Below, in pieces: positions 18,167 to 25,089 of a DNA stretch of 64,000 bases. How positions within the stretch are numbered: the first letter of the stretch is position 1; each line of letters begins with the position of its first letter. The notes beneath the pieces are model-generated. The model was not told where the DNA came from and did not search any database. It was given only the letters and a program-made list of their open reading frames with translations. A program made the translations under genes and the position numbers. The stretch is from Lachnospiraceae bacterium (lineage in GTDB: Bacteria > Bacillota > Clostridia > Lachnospirales > Lachnospiraceae), in the NCBI GenBank assembly GCA_029062895.1, contig JAIDPF010000067.1, forward strand, positions 1-64,000, written 5' to 3'.

Positions 18167-19561
18167 TTACTTATATTTATGTGATTGTTCTTTTGCTTTA
18201 CTGTCAACCCCTTTGCTTGTTTTGTTTATACCTTGTTTTACGCTGGATGAAAATTTGTGTCCAAGGGTGCCGATTCCGGAACCTGCCTTGTCTGCTGCCC
18301 ATCCGGCAGCGACAACCACTGTTTGACCCGCCTTTCCACCGATCCAATCAGCTGTTGCCTGTTCTGTTTGTCCGTTATGGGCATTGAGTAATGATGTGAT
18401 CATGGGACCGATCTTTAACATTGCCCAAGCGCCGCCTACTAAGAAAATCAATTTGATAAAATAAGTGGCATCTTTCGATGTAGCGGAACTTCCCCATTGT
18501 ATGGAATTGCCGATGATGATCGGGCAGAGCATCAGATACAGTTTCATGGAAAGTACGGAACCATACCCACTAAATACTTTTGCAATAAATAGTTCCCGCC
18601 ATTTTTTAAATTTTTCTCCATCGTCTAACGGCATGGTAGACACAAATAAAGGTGATACAAGATATAATGTCAGCAATTCAAATATTCTCCGAATAAAGGT
18701 AATACAACAGATCAATAAGATCACTGCAAGGAAGATACCCATGATGATCCCTACCAGATAATCAAATTTACTTAAATCAAAGTATTTTTTTACTTGCTCA
18801 ATATCCAAGTAGCTTATTTCTCCTCTATAAAAGCTTCCCCGTATTCTATAAGTCAGAAGATCCACATTGGATGCTGTACTGCTTAAATTAAGAGAAGAGT
18901 TATTAATCGCCGCATCTAGAGAAGTGATCCCAAACATAATACATCCAAGGGTTTGCTTATGACCGGCTGACGGATCGTATAGCGCAGTATCAAAGGCGGT
19001 TAAAATAATGCCGGAGAGTTGAAGAATAAATATAATAAAAAAGGGTATGGTCAAAAATTGAAAAAAACATTTTAACATGGAACGCATAACTGCACCTACC
19101 GGACGTTTATTTTCAAAATCAAAATCCAATGAGGATTTCATAACGGCATAAATACACAACAGCATCGCGATTCCGATGCCCAGCGCCGTAATGATCCAGA
19201 ATGCCTTAGATACAAGATCTACTGACATCATGGCATTTAACAGTGGCACTTTCTTCTCTCCATAGGAGACTTTAGAAGTACCGATAAAAATATCGAATGC
19301 AATATTCATATAATCAATCATTTTAAAGATCCACGACAAAAAACGATAGAGAATACCACTGAAAAGTTCCTTTAACGAATCTTTGAACCATGGCCATACA
19401 GTTTCTAGTACCTTCGTTAGAATGGGGAGCAGAATTGTATTAAAGATCCATCCAAACAGACGACCTAACAAATCAGCGACAAAATTTACTACTGGAGCTA
19501 GTATTTTTTTCCAGATCCATTCAAAGATTTGGCTGAATAAGCCAAGATATACCATTGTCAT
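18167..19561 (-). CDS. VirB6/TrbL-like multi-span membrane protein B
   Basis: A 464-residue protein. The N-terminal 80 residues are amphipathic and tryptophan-rich. Hydrophobic spans follow near residues 110-135, 155-180, 255-280 and 290-330, and again near 360-390. The phrase SPLFVSTMPLDDGEKFKKW is typical of VirB6/TrbL-like proteins in Firmicute conjugative elements. The C-terminus is a short basic cytoplasmic tail. AAGGAG ten bases before ATG 19561 supports the start. A paralogue lies directly upstream, 27 bases away. No conjugative ATPase, coupling protein or relaxase is present in the window. Confidence 0.7.
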   Translation of the reverse strand: MTMVYLGLFSQIFEWIWKKILAPVVNFVADLLGRLFGWIFNTILLPILTKVLETVWPWFKDSLKELFSGILYRFLSWIFKMIDYMNIAFDIFIGTSKVSYGEKKVPLLNAMMSVDLVSKAFWIITALGIGIAMLLCIYAVMKSSLDFDFENKRPVGAVMRSMLKCFFQFLTIPFFIIFILQLSGIILTAFDTALYDPSAGHKQTLGCIMFGITSLDAAINNSSLNLSSTASNVDLLTYRIRGSFYRGEISYLDIEQVKKYFDLSKFDYLVGIIMGIFLAVILLICCITFIRRIFELLTLYLVSPLFVSTMPLDDGEKFKKWRELFIAKVFSGYGSVLSMKLYLMLCPIIIGNSIQWGSSATSKDATYFIKLIFLVGGAWAMLKIGPMITSLLNAHNGQTEQATADWIGGKAGQTVVVAAGWAADKAGSGIGTLGHKFSSSVKQGINKTSKGVDSKAKEQSHKYK

Positions 19562-19588
19562 ATGTTTCGTCTCCTTATCTTAATCTTA

Positions 19589-20836
19589 TTAACGCATACG
19601 CATTTTTGCCGCTCTTTTTGCTTTGCCGGCAACTCCGGCTGCCATTCTGGCAGTAGAAAGCATGGTCCCCGCAGACTGTTCTGCCGCCGCTGCCGCCTGC
19701 GGATTCAGGATCATAAGGGGGATATGATGGGTTTTATAGACGGCATATGCGCCGCCGATCAGAAACAGTGTCAAAAGGAAATAAGATACTTCTGCATTTG
19801 TCGGATACAAATTTATCGTACCGTCTGCAAAAATCGGGATAAACATAACATATAAACGGATAGAAAATACGCAGCCAAAGGCTGAAAAAAATTTCGCTAT
19901 GAACAGATCTTTCCACTGACAGAACATACTGCCCCCGTCTAACGGCATTGTTGATACAAACAGGGGCGACGTCAGATACAGGATTACGATCTCAAAGAGT
20001 CTGCGGATAAATAATAAGATGGATGCCATCAGCATAATAATTAAAAATATGCAGGAAACAAAACCTATGCCATAATTAAATTTTTTATATTCAAAATTAT
20101 TTTCAACATCTTTGCTTCCATATTTCCAGCTACTGTTTCCATTATAGAAAGCAGAGCGTATGTAATCCTTAAAACTTGCCCTATCTGGGGCGCTGGAAAT
20201 ATTATATTCAGTGTTCTTCGCTGCGTTCATACTGGAAGAAAGCCACAAAATAGTTGCCAAACTGACATTATTACTGGTCATACTTTCATACGTTGACTGA
20301 GTCCGGACGCTTAACGCCGTTTCAATGCCGTCCAATACGATCGTAGAAATCTTTAACATAAAGATACATAGAAAAGGCACCAGCATAAAAGTAAAGCAGC
20401 ACTTTAATGCGCTTCCCAGAACTTTTCCGATGGGATTTTTATCCTCAAGCGCCATATCCGATGTGGACTTTGCAACAGCATAAATTGTAAAAATAAATGA
20501 CAATCCTACTGCCAGACAGGTAATTACCAGAAAAGCTTTCTGTATTCCGTTGATTTTGAAAAAAAGCTCCAGAACAGACAGAGCTTCTTCTTTTTTATTG
20601 GGTATCGTATAAACAACATCTTCGCTGCCGGAAAAAAAATCAAATATTTTCACCATAAAATCTACCATGCTTAACAAAGATGTAAATAACCAGTATAACA
20701 AAGCTGCCAATGCATTTTTTACGGCATCAGTCAAAGCGTCTAGAACGTTCTTTAAAAAAAATTCCAGAATTGGAATAAAAATGCCTTCAAATATTTCGGA
20801 TAGTACATCGGATATTACTTTTAAAAAATCGTCCAT
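19589..20836 (-). CDS. VirB6/TrbL-like multi-span membrane protein A
   Basis: A 415-residue paralogue of the next gene, with the same plan: amphipathic N-terminus, five or six membrane spans, SPLFVSTMPLDGGSMF near residue 285, and a basic tail rich in Arg/Lys. GAGGAG eight bases before ATG 20836 marks the start. Two VirB6-like proteins side by side, followed by a large soluble protein, suggest a hetero-oligomeric membrane complex. The VirB6 relationship is inferred from the TMPLD phrase and span pattern. Confidence 0.7.
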   Translation of the reverse strand: MDDFLKVISDVLSEIFEGIFIPILEFFLKNVLDALTDAVKNALAALLYWLFTSLLSMVDFMVKIFDFFSGSEDVVYTIPNKKEEALSVLELFFKINGIQKAFLVITCLAVGLSFIFTIYAVAKSTSDMALEDKNPIGKVLGSALKCCFTFMLVPFLCIFMLKISTIVLDGIETALSVRTQSTYESMTSNNVSLATILWLSSSMNAAKNTEYNISSAPDRASFKDYIRSAFYNGNSSWKYGSKDVENNFEYKKFNYGIGFVSCIFLIIMLMASILLFIRRLFEIVILYLTSPLFVSTMPLDGGSMFCQWKDLFIAKFFSAFGCVFSIRLYVMFIPIFADGTINLYPTNAEVSYFLLTLFLIGGAYAVYKTHHIPLMILNPQAAAAAEQSAGTMLSTARMAAGVAGKAKRAAKMRMR

Positions 20837-20869
20837 AATAGGTCTCCTCTTTTTCTGGTTTGGATGGAG

Positions 20870-21700
20870 TCAGATATTTTCATATTTTTTGTATTGTCTC
20901 CATAACAAAAGAACAATACATCCGGCAGTCATGCCATAACAGACAATTAAAAATTTATTTCCGTATAAGGAGTGATATAATCTTTCATTGTTCAAAATAA
21001 CATAATTAACTGCCGACGGCAGATTAAAACCAATGTGCATTGCAATGGAATAGAGAAGGTTATCCTGCCGTATGGATACCTTCGCAAGCAGATATCCCAT
21101 AACCAGTCCATACAATCCCCAGAATAGATTGATATGACACAGGGCAAATAAAATACTGACGACTGCTACCGCCTTTTTTTCTCCAAATACCGGCAGCAGT
21201 CGTCCTAACATATATCCCCGGAATACAATTTCTTCCAGAACCGGTGCTAATACCACCGCTGAAATGATAGCAAGCGTTACATCATAAGCCTTAAAGCTGC
21301 CGTATGACAGCTCTTCATAGGACTGCATCAGCGCTTTTGGAAGAAGGGTATATATCGAAGAAATACTGACTGCTGCCGCCGCTCCAAATAGGATCATTCC
21401 AAACAAATACGTTTTATTGAGATCCTGAAGAGATAAGGTAACCTCCTCCATGATGTATGACTGGCGCTTTTTAGCAGATTTCCAAAAGATCAAAATGACG
21501 AAGACCAATCCTAAAAAAGTATAAAAATTAGAAGCATACATATAATATTCTGCAGACACTTCGTAATTCCCGCGGTTTAACAATGGAGATAATACGGCCA
21601 GCAAAAATGGTGGTACGATCATATAGATCAGCACCGGTTTTATGGCGTGCAGGAAAGCGCCTCCGTATTTCCATATCTTTTGCTGCCAAGTCAGATTCAT
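20870..21700 (-). CDS. CPBP-family intramembrane metalloprotease
   Basis: A 276-residue protein with about seven membrane spans. It carries the three CPBP/Abi motifs: PVLEEIVFRGYMLGRL (about residues 158-173), LFALCHINLFWG (about 190-201) and SIAMHIGFNLPSA (about 222-234), which supply the glutamates, histidines and asparagine of the active site. Members cleave membrane substrates, including bacteriocin-related peptides and prenylated proteins in other organisms. It lies 19 bases after the STAS gene in the same cluster. The substrate is unknown; the neighbouring membrane proteins are candidates. Confidence 0.9.
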   Translation of the reverse strand: MNLTWQQKIWKYGGAFLHAIKPVLIYMIVPPFLLAVLSPLLNRGNYEVSAEYYMYASNFYTFLGLVFVILIFWKSAKKRQSYIMEEVTLSLQDLNKTYLFGMILFGAAAAVSISSIYTLLPKALMQSYEELSYGSFKAYDVTLAIISAVVLAPVLEEIVFRGYMLGRLLPVFGEKKAVAVVSILFALCHINLFWGLYGLVMGYLLAKVSIRQDNLLYSIAMHIGFNLPSAVNYVILNNERLYHSLYGNKFLIVCYGMTAGCIVLLLWRQYKKYENI

Positions 21701-21719
21701 GAGATTTTTGATCCTTTCC

Positions 21720-22004
21720 TTATTCCATTGTGAAAATGCCTGAAAAACCGGTTATCTCAAAGATCTCCATAATCTGGGGGTTTACGCCGGTAATGATCAT
21801 AGAGCCATCCTTTTGATGGAGTTTTTTTTGAGTTGCAAGTAATACTCGTAAACCAATAGAACAGATATAGACTGTATCCGTCATATCAATTACAATATGG
21901 GAATTCTGACCGTCCCCCATGGCTTCTTTTAGCAGTTCTTCAAATTTTGGCGCATTAATGGCGTCGATTCTTGACATTGCTCTTACAGTAATTTCCTCTG
22001 TCAT
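21720..22004 (-). CDS. STAS-domain protein (anti-sigma-factor antagonist type)
   Basis: A 94-residue single STAS domain. VRAMSRIDAINAPKFEELL and HIVIDMTDTVYICSIGLRVL match the SpoIIAA/RsbV fold. The usual phospho-acceptor serine should sit in the DTVYICSIGLR stretch (family D-x-x-x-x-S-S-G-L), where one serine remains. The start at 22004 is preferred over in-frame upstream ATGs because these belong to a recurring leader sequence (see 22005-22084). Partner kinases of the SpoIIAB/RsbW type are not visible in the window, so it may act inside this cluster. Confidence 0.8.
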   Translation of the reverse strand: MTEEITVRAMSRIDAINAPKFEELLKEAMGDGQNSHIVIDMTDTVYICSIGLRVLLATQKKLHQKDGSMIITGVNPQIMEIFEITGFSGIFTME

Positions 22005-22084
22005 ATTAATAACCATGCCTTTCCGTAACCTGCGAATTTGGGCCGCAGGCACAAATTTGCGTGTGAAAAATTTATTTTTCACAC
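22005..22084 (-). promoter_or_regulatory. Recurring structured 5' leader, copy 1 (STAS gene)
   Basis: Reading toward the gene: a perfect GTGTGAAAAA hairpin (22061-22084), then GCAAATTTG, the apical stem GTGCC-TGC-GGC, CAAATTCGC, then CGCAGGTTACGGAAAGG and ATTAATATG. The same arrangement precedes genes at 25090, 29469, 33970 and 60353 (minus). The conserved tail ends exactly at the start codon. Confidence 0.65.
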
Positions 22085-22148
22085 TATCCTCCATGCTACG
22101 ATTGTTTTTTATAGCTTTGCTTTGAGCAGACAATCTCTTTATACGGAC

Positions 22149-22871
22149 TCAGTACGTATATTTTTCGATATATTCGTCATACTGTATTTTCGCTTTATTG
22201 TGCAGCGTGCGGGAAATGGGATATATTTTTCCATTGACCAGTTCTACTTCCGTAGCCGAAATCCGCCTGATATAATTGCCGTTTACAATAGTAGATTTAT
22301 GGATTCTTACAAAACGATGGTCTTCCTGTATTTCCTCTTCAAACCAGTCCAGTTTCCCATATGCTTCGATACTGCTATGGTTTACCATATTCAGGATGAC
22401 TTTATGAGCCCGGCTTTCCAGATTAATAATGTTGCGCAGGCGTATATGGTACCAACCGTCTTTTCGCTTAAATCTTAAACATGCGCAATCATTTTCTTGA
22501 AAAAAGCTTTTACTATGTTCTAAGATTCTGATTAATTGATTCTTGTCAAAAGGAAACATTAAATAGGCGTCTGCCATATTTTCCCACGCCTGCAGGGCGT
22601 ATTTTTCTTCTCCGGAATATAAAACGCAGTACAAATTCTGCCTATAACTGCGGATGATATTCATGATTTCAATTCCGTTTAAACCTGACATATCCGACCG
22701 TATAAAACAGATGTCATGTCTTCCATTTTGTAAGATATCATCCACCATCTGCATACCGCTGCTGATTTCACGTATCTGATAAGGTTCTTTTGATGCCGAA
22801 ATGAGACTTTTTAACAAAGCAGCCAATTCTTTTCTTATCAATTGATTAGAATCACATATGGTATAATTCAT
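22149..22871 (-). CDS. LytTR regulator with degenerate receiver domain
   Basis: A 240-residue protein with receiver and LytTR domains (DNA-binding part about residues 135-235: IINLESRAHKVILN, VRIHKSTIVNGNYI). In the receiver, the phospho-acceptor position reads R58 (CFIRSDMSGLNG instead of LD-x-D-M-P), the conserved lysine is F106 (LMFPFD instead of L-K-P-F-D), and the second acidic residue is S8. It therefore probably works without phosphorylation. GGAG precedes ATG 22871. It is first in the minus-strand six-gene cluster and has a direct-repeat site right in front of it. Confidence 0.85.
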   Translation of the reverse strand: MNYTICDSNQLIRKELAALLKSLISASKEPYQIREISSGMQMVDDILQNGRHDICFIRSDMSGLNGIEIMNIIRSYRQNLYCVLYSGEEKYALQAWENMADAYLMFPFDKNQLIRILEHSKSFFQENDCACLRFKRKDGWYHIRLRNIINLESRAHKVILNMVNHSSIEAYGKLDWFEEEIQEDHRFVRIHKSTIVNGNYIRRISATEVELVNGKIYPISRTLHNKAKIQYDEYIEKYTY

Positions 22872-22902
22872 CTTTGCTCCATTATCCTGTCCTGCAGTTT
22901 AT

Positions 22903-22936
22903 AGAACTATAGTGCATCATAACTAAGAACTATAGT
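22903..22936 (-). promoter_or_regulatory. Direct repeats, candidate LytTR operator
   Basis: AGAACTATAGT occurs twice, at 22903-22913 and 22926-22936, separated by 12 bases and starting 32 bases upstream of the LytTR gene. Spaced direct repeats about two helical turns apart are the known binding format of LytTR domains, so autoregulation is likely. No clear -35 box is visible, as expected for an activated promoter. Confidence 0.5.
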
Positions 22937-23091
22937 ACGTTGTAATAATAATTTACAATTCTTATCCTTCTGGTATTTGAAATTGAATGGTTTGCTATTT
23001 TTATTGAAATTATAACAAATAATTTTTTTATTCTTTTTAATTGACAAAAATAACATTGATATAGACAAAATATGTTTTCGGAAAAATAAAA

Positions 23092-23123
23092 AGGGGAACG
23101 CGCTGATAGACAGAGCGTTTCCC
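23092..23123 (-). terminator. Terminator of the carbonic anhydrase gene
   Basis: AGGGGAACGC (23092-23101) pairs with GCGTTTCCCT (23114-23123). In the minus-strand reading the hairpin is followed by TTTTTATTTTT, a good intrinsic terminator 36 bases after the gene end at 23159. Confidence 0.8.
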
Positions 23124-23158
23124 TCTTATAGTGTAAGATATAAAATTAAAATCTATGG

Positions 23159-23722
23159 TTATTTATCCAGAAAATCTACATGACCGTCTTCAATATGATA
23201 AACGGCGCCCCTTGCTTGTAATCCCGGAATATTTAACTGATCGTCAATTTTTTTAACGCTGTTTTCAACATTCAGGCAGCAGGCTTTGTAATCATCTGCG
23301 ACATCTCCGATTGCAGATTTGATCTCGTCGGTAATGGATTTGATAAAACCGCCCGCGCCTCCACCGATGGCAGCGCCTACAGCGCCACAGTGCGTATGTC
23401 CAAGAACAACTACTAGCTTGCTTCCAAGGTGATCTGCTGCATATTCAACACTTCCAAGCTGGGTATCGCTTAAAACATTTCCGGCAACACGAATCACAAA
23501 CAGTTCACCGATCCCGGCTGAAAAGATACTTTCCGGTATTACGCGGGAATCGGAACAGGTAACAACGATTGCGTAGGGATGCTGTCCGTTTTCACAGGTA
23601 TCTTTACGAATTGCAGGTGAAATATCCCCTGAATTAGTAGATGCGTTTAAATATTGTTCATTTCCTTTCTGCAGTTTGCTCAAAGCTTCTTCTGCAGATA
23701 AATTCGTGGCATTTGACATCAT
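23159..23722 (-). CDS. can: Beta-class carbonic anhydrase
   Basis: A 187-residue enzyme that interconverts CO2 and bicarbonate. Zinc ligands are visible as C56 in TCSDSR (with D58 and R60) and H109/C112 in GHTHCGAVG. Family length is about 180-220, so it is complete. AAGGAGGA precedes the start. It is a single gene between its own terminator and a divergent regulatory region. It probably supplies bicarbonate for carboxylations; the zinc sites indicate cytoplasmic beta type. Confidence 0.93.
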   Translation of the reverse strand: MMSNATNLSAEEALSKLQKGNEQYLNASTNSGDISPAIRKDTCENGQHPYAIVVTCSDSRVIPESIFSAGIGELFVIRVAGNVLSDTQLGSVEYAADHLGSKLVVVLGHTHCGAVGAAIGGGAGGFIKSITDEIKSAIGDVADDYKACCLNVENSVKKIDDQLNIPGLQARGAVYHIEDGHVDFLDK

Positions 23723-23814
23723 ACGATCCTCCTTTTTTACTTTTCAAAAAGTATACCATAGTTTCCCGGAAATTGTAAGGGCTGCGCTAAATTTAAAATT
23801 TTCGATAAATATTT

Positions 23815-23842
23815 TTGTATTTCATGAAATATATGCTATACT
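23815..23842 (+). promoter_or_regulatory. Promoter of the small RNA at 23848
   Basis: TTGTAT at 23815 and TATACT at 23837 with a 16-base spacer. An extended TGC in front of the -10 compensates for the weak -35. Confidence 0.6.
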
Positions 23843-23847
23843 GATTA

Positions 23848-23940
23848 GTGTGAGAAGAAGTTCTATTGCTCACAGCAAAGGCTGTTTCGCAAAGAACTTC
23901 TATATCTCACACAGAAAAACGCCAAAAGCAGGCGTTTTTC
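23848..23940 (+). ncRNA. Probable structured small RNA upstream of parB
   Basis: From the predicted transcription start, a 65-base interrupted hairpin forms: GTGTGAGA (23848-23855) with TCTCACAC (23905-23912), GAAGTTCT with AGAACTTC, and an apical CAGC-AAAG-GCTG. It is followed directly by an intrinsic terminator, AAAAACGCC (23915-23923) with GGCGTTTTT (23931-23939). Promoter, compact fold and terminator make a complete unit of about 93 bases. It does not match the motifs I know for 6S, SRP RNA, tmRNA or T-box. It could also be an attenuator leader for parB. Confidence 0.55.
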
Positions 23941-23989
23941 AATCTCATCGCGTGTCATTGCAGCAAGCGCTCTGACATGGAGGATTAGC

Positions 23990-24097
23990 ATGAAAATCTA
24001 TTTGAGTCGTCAAAGGCGGAATGGGAATAGTAAAGTATTTCAAAAGCAGAAGCATGATTGGAGAAAGGGGCAGGCATGGCAGCAAAAAGAGGATTAG
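23990..24097 (+). CDS. Small basic ORF overlapping the parB start
   Basis: GGAGGATTAGC followed by ATG 23990 opens a 35-codon frame with a strongly basic product (RQRRNG near residue 8, QKQKHDWRKGQ near 18). It runs through the parB start region in another frame and stops at 24097, 22 bases inside parB. The ribosome binding site is better than that of parB, so the ORF may couple or tune parB translation. No family recognised. Confidence 0.45.
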   Translation: MKIYLSRQRRNGNSKVFQKQKHDWRKGQAWQQKED

Positions 24098-24969
24098 GAC
24101 AGGGTTTAGACGGATTGATCAAAAATAAACCGGGGACAGTAGCAGCGCCGAAGGAATCTGCGGTCAAAGGCGCCGCGGTCATGATCGATATCAATAAGAT
24201 AGAGAGGAACAAGGAGCAGCCCAGAAAAAAATTTGACGAAGAGGCGCTGGAAGAACTTGCAGAATCCATTAAACAGCATGGCGTGCTGCAGCCGCTGCTT
24301 GTACAGGATCGGAAGGATCATTATGAGATTATCGCAGGCGAGCGCAGATGGCGTGCGTCGAAGAAGGCAGGACTGAAGGAAGTTCCTGTTATTATTAAGA
24401 ATATGACAGAGCAGGAGATCGTAGAGATCTCCCTGATTGAGAATATCCAGCGTGAAGATCTGGATCCCATCGAGGAGGCACTGGCATTCCGCCGCCTGAA
24501 GCAGGAATTTAAGATGACGGATGATGAGGTTGCAGGCAAGGTATCTAAGAGCCGTGCCGCAGTGACCAATTCCATGCGTCTGTTAAAGCTTTCTCCGAAG
24601 GTACAGCAGATGATCATGGATGATATGATTACAACCGGACATGCCCGCGCGCTTTTGGCGATTGCGGATCCGGACAAGCAGTATCAGTTGGCGATGGATG
24701 TATTTGATAAGAAGCTTTCCGTCCGGGAAGTAGAGAAGTTAGTCAAGAATCTGACAAAACCGGAGAAAGAAAAAAAGGGAAAGAAAAAGGAAGACTTAGA
24801 ACAGTATAAGGTTCACTTTGATGAATATGCTGACAGGCTTGCAGAAAAGCATGGAGTGAAGGTGGCAGTATCCTTAAAGGATAAGAATACCGGTAAGCTG
24901 GAGATTGATTTCTACAGCAATGAGGAATTTGAAAGGTTCTATGAGCTGTTGATGAAATCACCGGACTGA
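24076..24969 (+). CDS. parB: ParB/Spo0J-family partition protein
   Basis: A 297-residue ParB. It starts MAAKRGLGQGLDGLI. The N-terminal CTPase region has ERNKEQPRKKFDEEAL (about residues 39-54) and AGERRWRASK (about 90-99), followed by the helix-turn-helix region (ALAFRRLKQEF, SRAAVTNSMRLLKL) that reads parS. An upstream in-frame TTG (24058) is rejected in favour of ATG 24076 with AAAGGGG five bases before it. ParB acts in chromosome segregation by loading SMC near the origin. No parA/soj neighbour, no gidB and no obvious parS (TGTTNCACGTGAAACA) were seen here, so this may be a second, Noc-like or orphan ParB. Confidence 0.88.
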   Translation: MAAKRGLGQGLDGLIKNKPGTVAAPKESAVKGAAVMIDINKIERNKEQPRKKFDEEALEELAESIKQHGVLQPLLVQDRKDHYEIIAGERRWRASKKAGLKEVPVIIKNMTEQEIVEISLIENIQREDLDPIEEALAFRRLKQEFKMTDDEVAGKVSKSRAAVTNSMRLLKLSPKVQQMIMDDMITTGHARALLAIADPDKQYQLAMDVFDKKLSVREVEKLVKNLTKPEKEKKGKKKEDLEQYKVHFDEYADRLAEKHGVKVAVSLKDKNTGKLEIDFYSNEEFERFYELLMKSPD

Positions 24970-24989
24970 CGCTTGAAAAATAGGTTGAA

Positions 24990-25012
24990 AAGGGCTGTTG
25001 ATGCAGCCCCTT
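24990..25012 (+). terminator. Hairpin after parB
   Basis: AAGGGCTG pairs with CAGCCCCTT (one bulge), loop TTGATG, 20 bases after the parB stop. The T run is weak (TTAAT), so read-through into the following lipoprotein gene is possible. Confidence 0.5.
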
Positions 25013-25027
25013 AATAGGTATGGTATC

Positions 25028-25089
25028 GCAAATATTGTGCCTGCGGCAGTATGTATTCGCAGGTTGTGAAAAGGTATGGTTTATTAATT
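25028..25089 (+). promoter_or_regulatory. Recurring structured 5' leader, copy 2 (lipoprotein 25090)
   Basis: GCAAATATTGTGCC-TGC-GGCA pairs back on TATTCGC. It is followed by CGCAGGTTGTGAAAAGG and TTATTAATT in front of ATG 25090. It shows compensatory changes in the stem relative to the other copies while the TGCC-TGC-GGC apex is kept. Confidence 0.6.

Noticed and set aside
18167-20836. Integrative conjugative element, because of the VirB6/TrbL-like genes
   Set aside because: No VirB4, VirD4, relaxase, integrase or attachment sites nearby; the neighbours are regulators and a protease.
23676-23975. 99-codon plus-strand frame covering the parB upstream region
   Set aside because: It starts inside the carbonic anhydrase gene on the opposite strand and runs through the promoter, hairpins and terminator of the small RNA.
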